This document shows, piece after piece, positions 63,601-64,000 of a stretch of 64,000 nucleotides of DNA. The stretch spans positions 248,001-312,000 of the forward strand of contig OX335663.1 in NCBI GenBank assembly GCA_946894095.1, written 5' to 3'. How positions within the stretch are numbered: the stretch's first letter is position 1; every line of letters starts with the position of its first letter. Made by a program: the position numbers and the translations under genes. This DNA comes from Incurvaria masculella (Eukaryota > Arthropoda > Insecta > Lepidoptera > Incurvariidae). The notes beneath the pieces are model-generated. The model ran no database searches, was not told where the DNA came from, and was given only the letters and a program-made list of their open reading frames with translations.

Positions 63601-64000
63601 CTGCAAACACATCACACACTTATTTTAGACTGAACAATAAGTGAAAACCAAGACCCAATCCAATGATTACATACATACATCTGCCGTATTTTCATTTCCG
63701 TACCCCAACCTAACGAGGCCTGTTCTGGGGCCAAAAAATATAGGAGCCTCCAAGTCACATGGCAAGAGTCACCAGCAAGTTTTCGATGCAGGACTTTTTG
63801 CCGCGCTTGTTGTCGCTGCCGTCGATACTGCTGGTTAGAGTAGTACTCGCACTATAATGCCTGCGATGGATTGAGAATTACCACTCCCAAGCGCCAGCAG
63901 CTGAGCAGAAACCAAATCCAATATAGTTTCTGTTCAAATATACAGGCAGTTGCCTTTGTCGCATGTGAACATAATGCTCTAACCGTTTTAAGTCCTCTGC

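Noticed and set aside
63781..63838. Possible LA exon at the right edge (IDGSDN on minus strand)
   Set aside because: No cysteine pattern around DGSD, no matching splice sites, and the surrounding bases do not extend an LA module.
1..64000. Prokaryotic defence system, CRISPR array or operon
   Set aside because: The sequence is eukaryotic: split gene with GT-AG introns, retroelements, no regular spacer-repeat array. The tandem arrays have no unique spacers.

Overview
The window is a piece of an insect nuclear genome, most likely a moth or butterfly. It carries one very large split gene on the minus strand, set in introns full of decayed transposable elements. The insect call rests on the gene family, on TTAA-flanked MITEs, Penelope-like and non-LTR elements, and on a (CCGT)n-bearing interspersed repeat that I associate with Lepidoptera. 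That last point is from memory and was not searched. The gene is the LDL-receptor-related protein LRP1. I placed 66 coding exons between 63600 and 3672. All have GT-AG borders, and the reading frame is kept through all 65 junctions (10,462 nt, about 3,487 codons). Both ends are open: the signal peptide, LA cluster I, the first two propellers and the start of cluster II lie to the right of the window, and the transmembrane and cytoplasmic exons lie to the left. || Layout in the direction of transcription (right to left). 63.6-61.9 kb: last three LA modules of cluster II. 61.2-60.3: two EGF modules. 59.7-36.2: four YWTD beta-propellers in a row (called P1-P4 here), separated by single EGF modules at 56.3, 51.4 and 43.4 kb. 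35.7-28.3: EGF, then ten LA modules (cluster III). 27.5-27.0: two EGF modules of calcium-binding type. 26.5-23.4: propeller P5. 22.7-14.5: EGF plus eleven LA modules (cluster IV). 14.6-13.6: EGF. 11.7-7.7: propeller P6. 7.3-3.7: a run of EGF modules leading toward the membrane. This order, with 10 and 11 LA modules in clusters III and IV and four adjacent propellers between clusters II and III, is the LRP1 plan. LRP2, LRP4, LRP5/6, VLDLR and vitellogenin receptors differ. || The introns hold: six copies of a ~550-bp TTAA-flanked MITE and two copies of a second one; about a dozen copies of a SINE-like repeat, three of which keep a head resembling the internal promoter of 5S rRNA; two Penelope-like element remnants; fragments of several LINE families; a 37-bp minisatellite; and several near-perfect hairpins with 3-5 nt loops. 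|| The most unusual structures are two tandem arrays. Each repeats the 3' part of a propeller exon together with its splice donor: seven 144-bp units plus a decayed one at 57.9-59.0 kb, and six 148-bp units plus a decayed one at 41.0-42.0 kb. Three other exons have decayed partial copies in a neighbouring intron. I found no second protein-coding host gene, no CRISPR array and no prokaryotic system.
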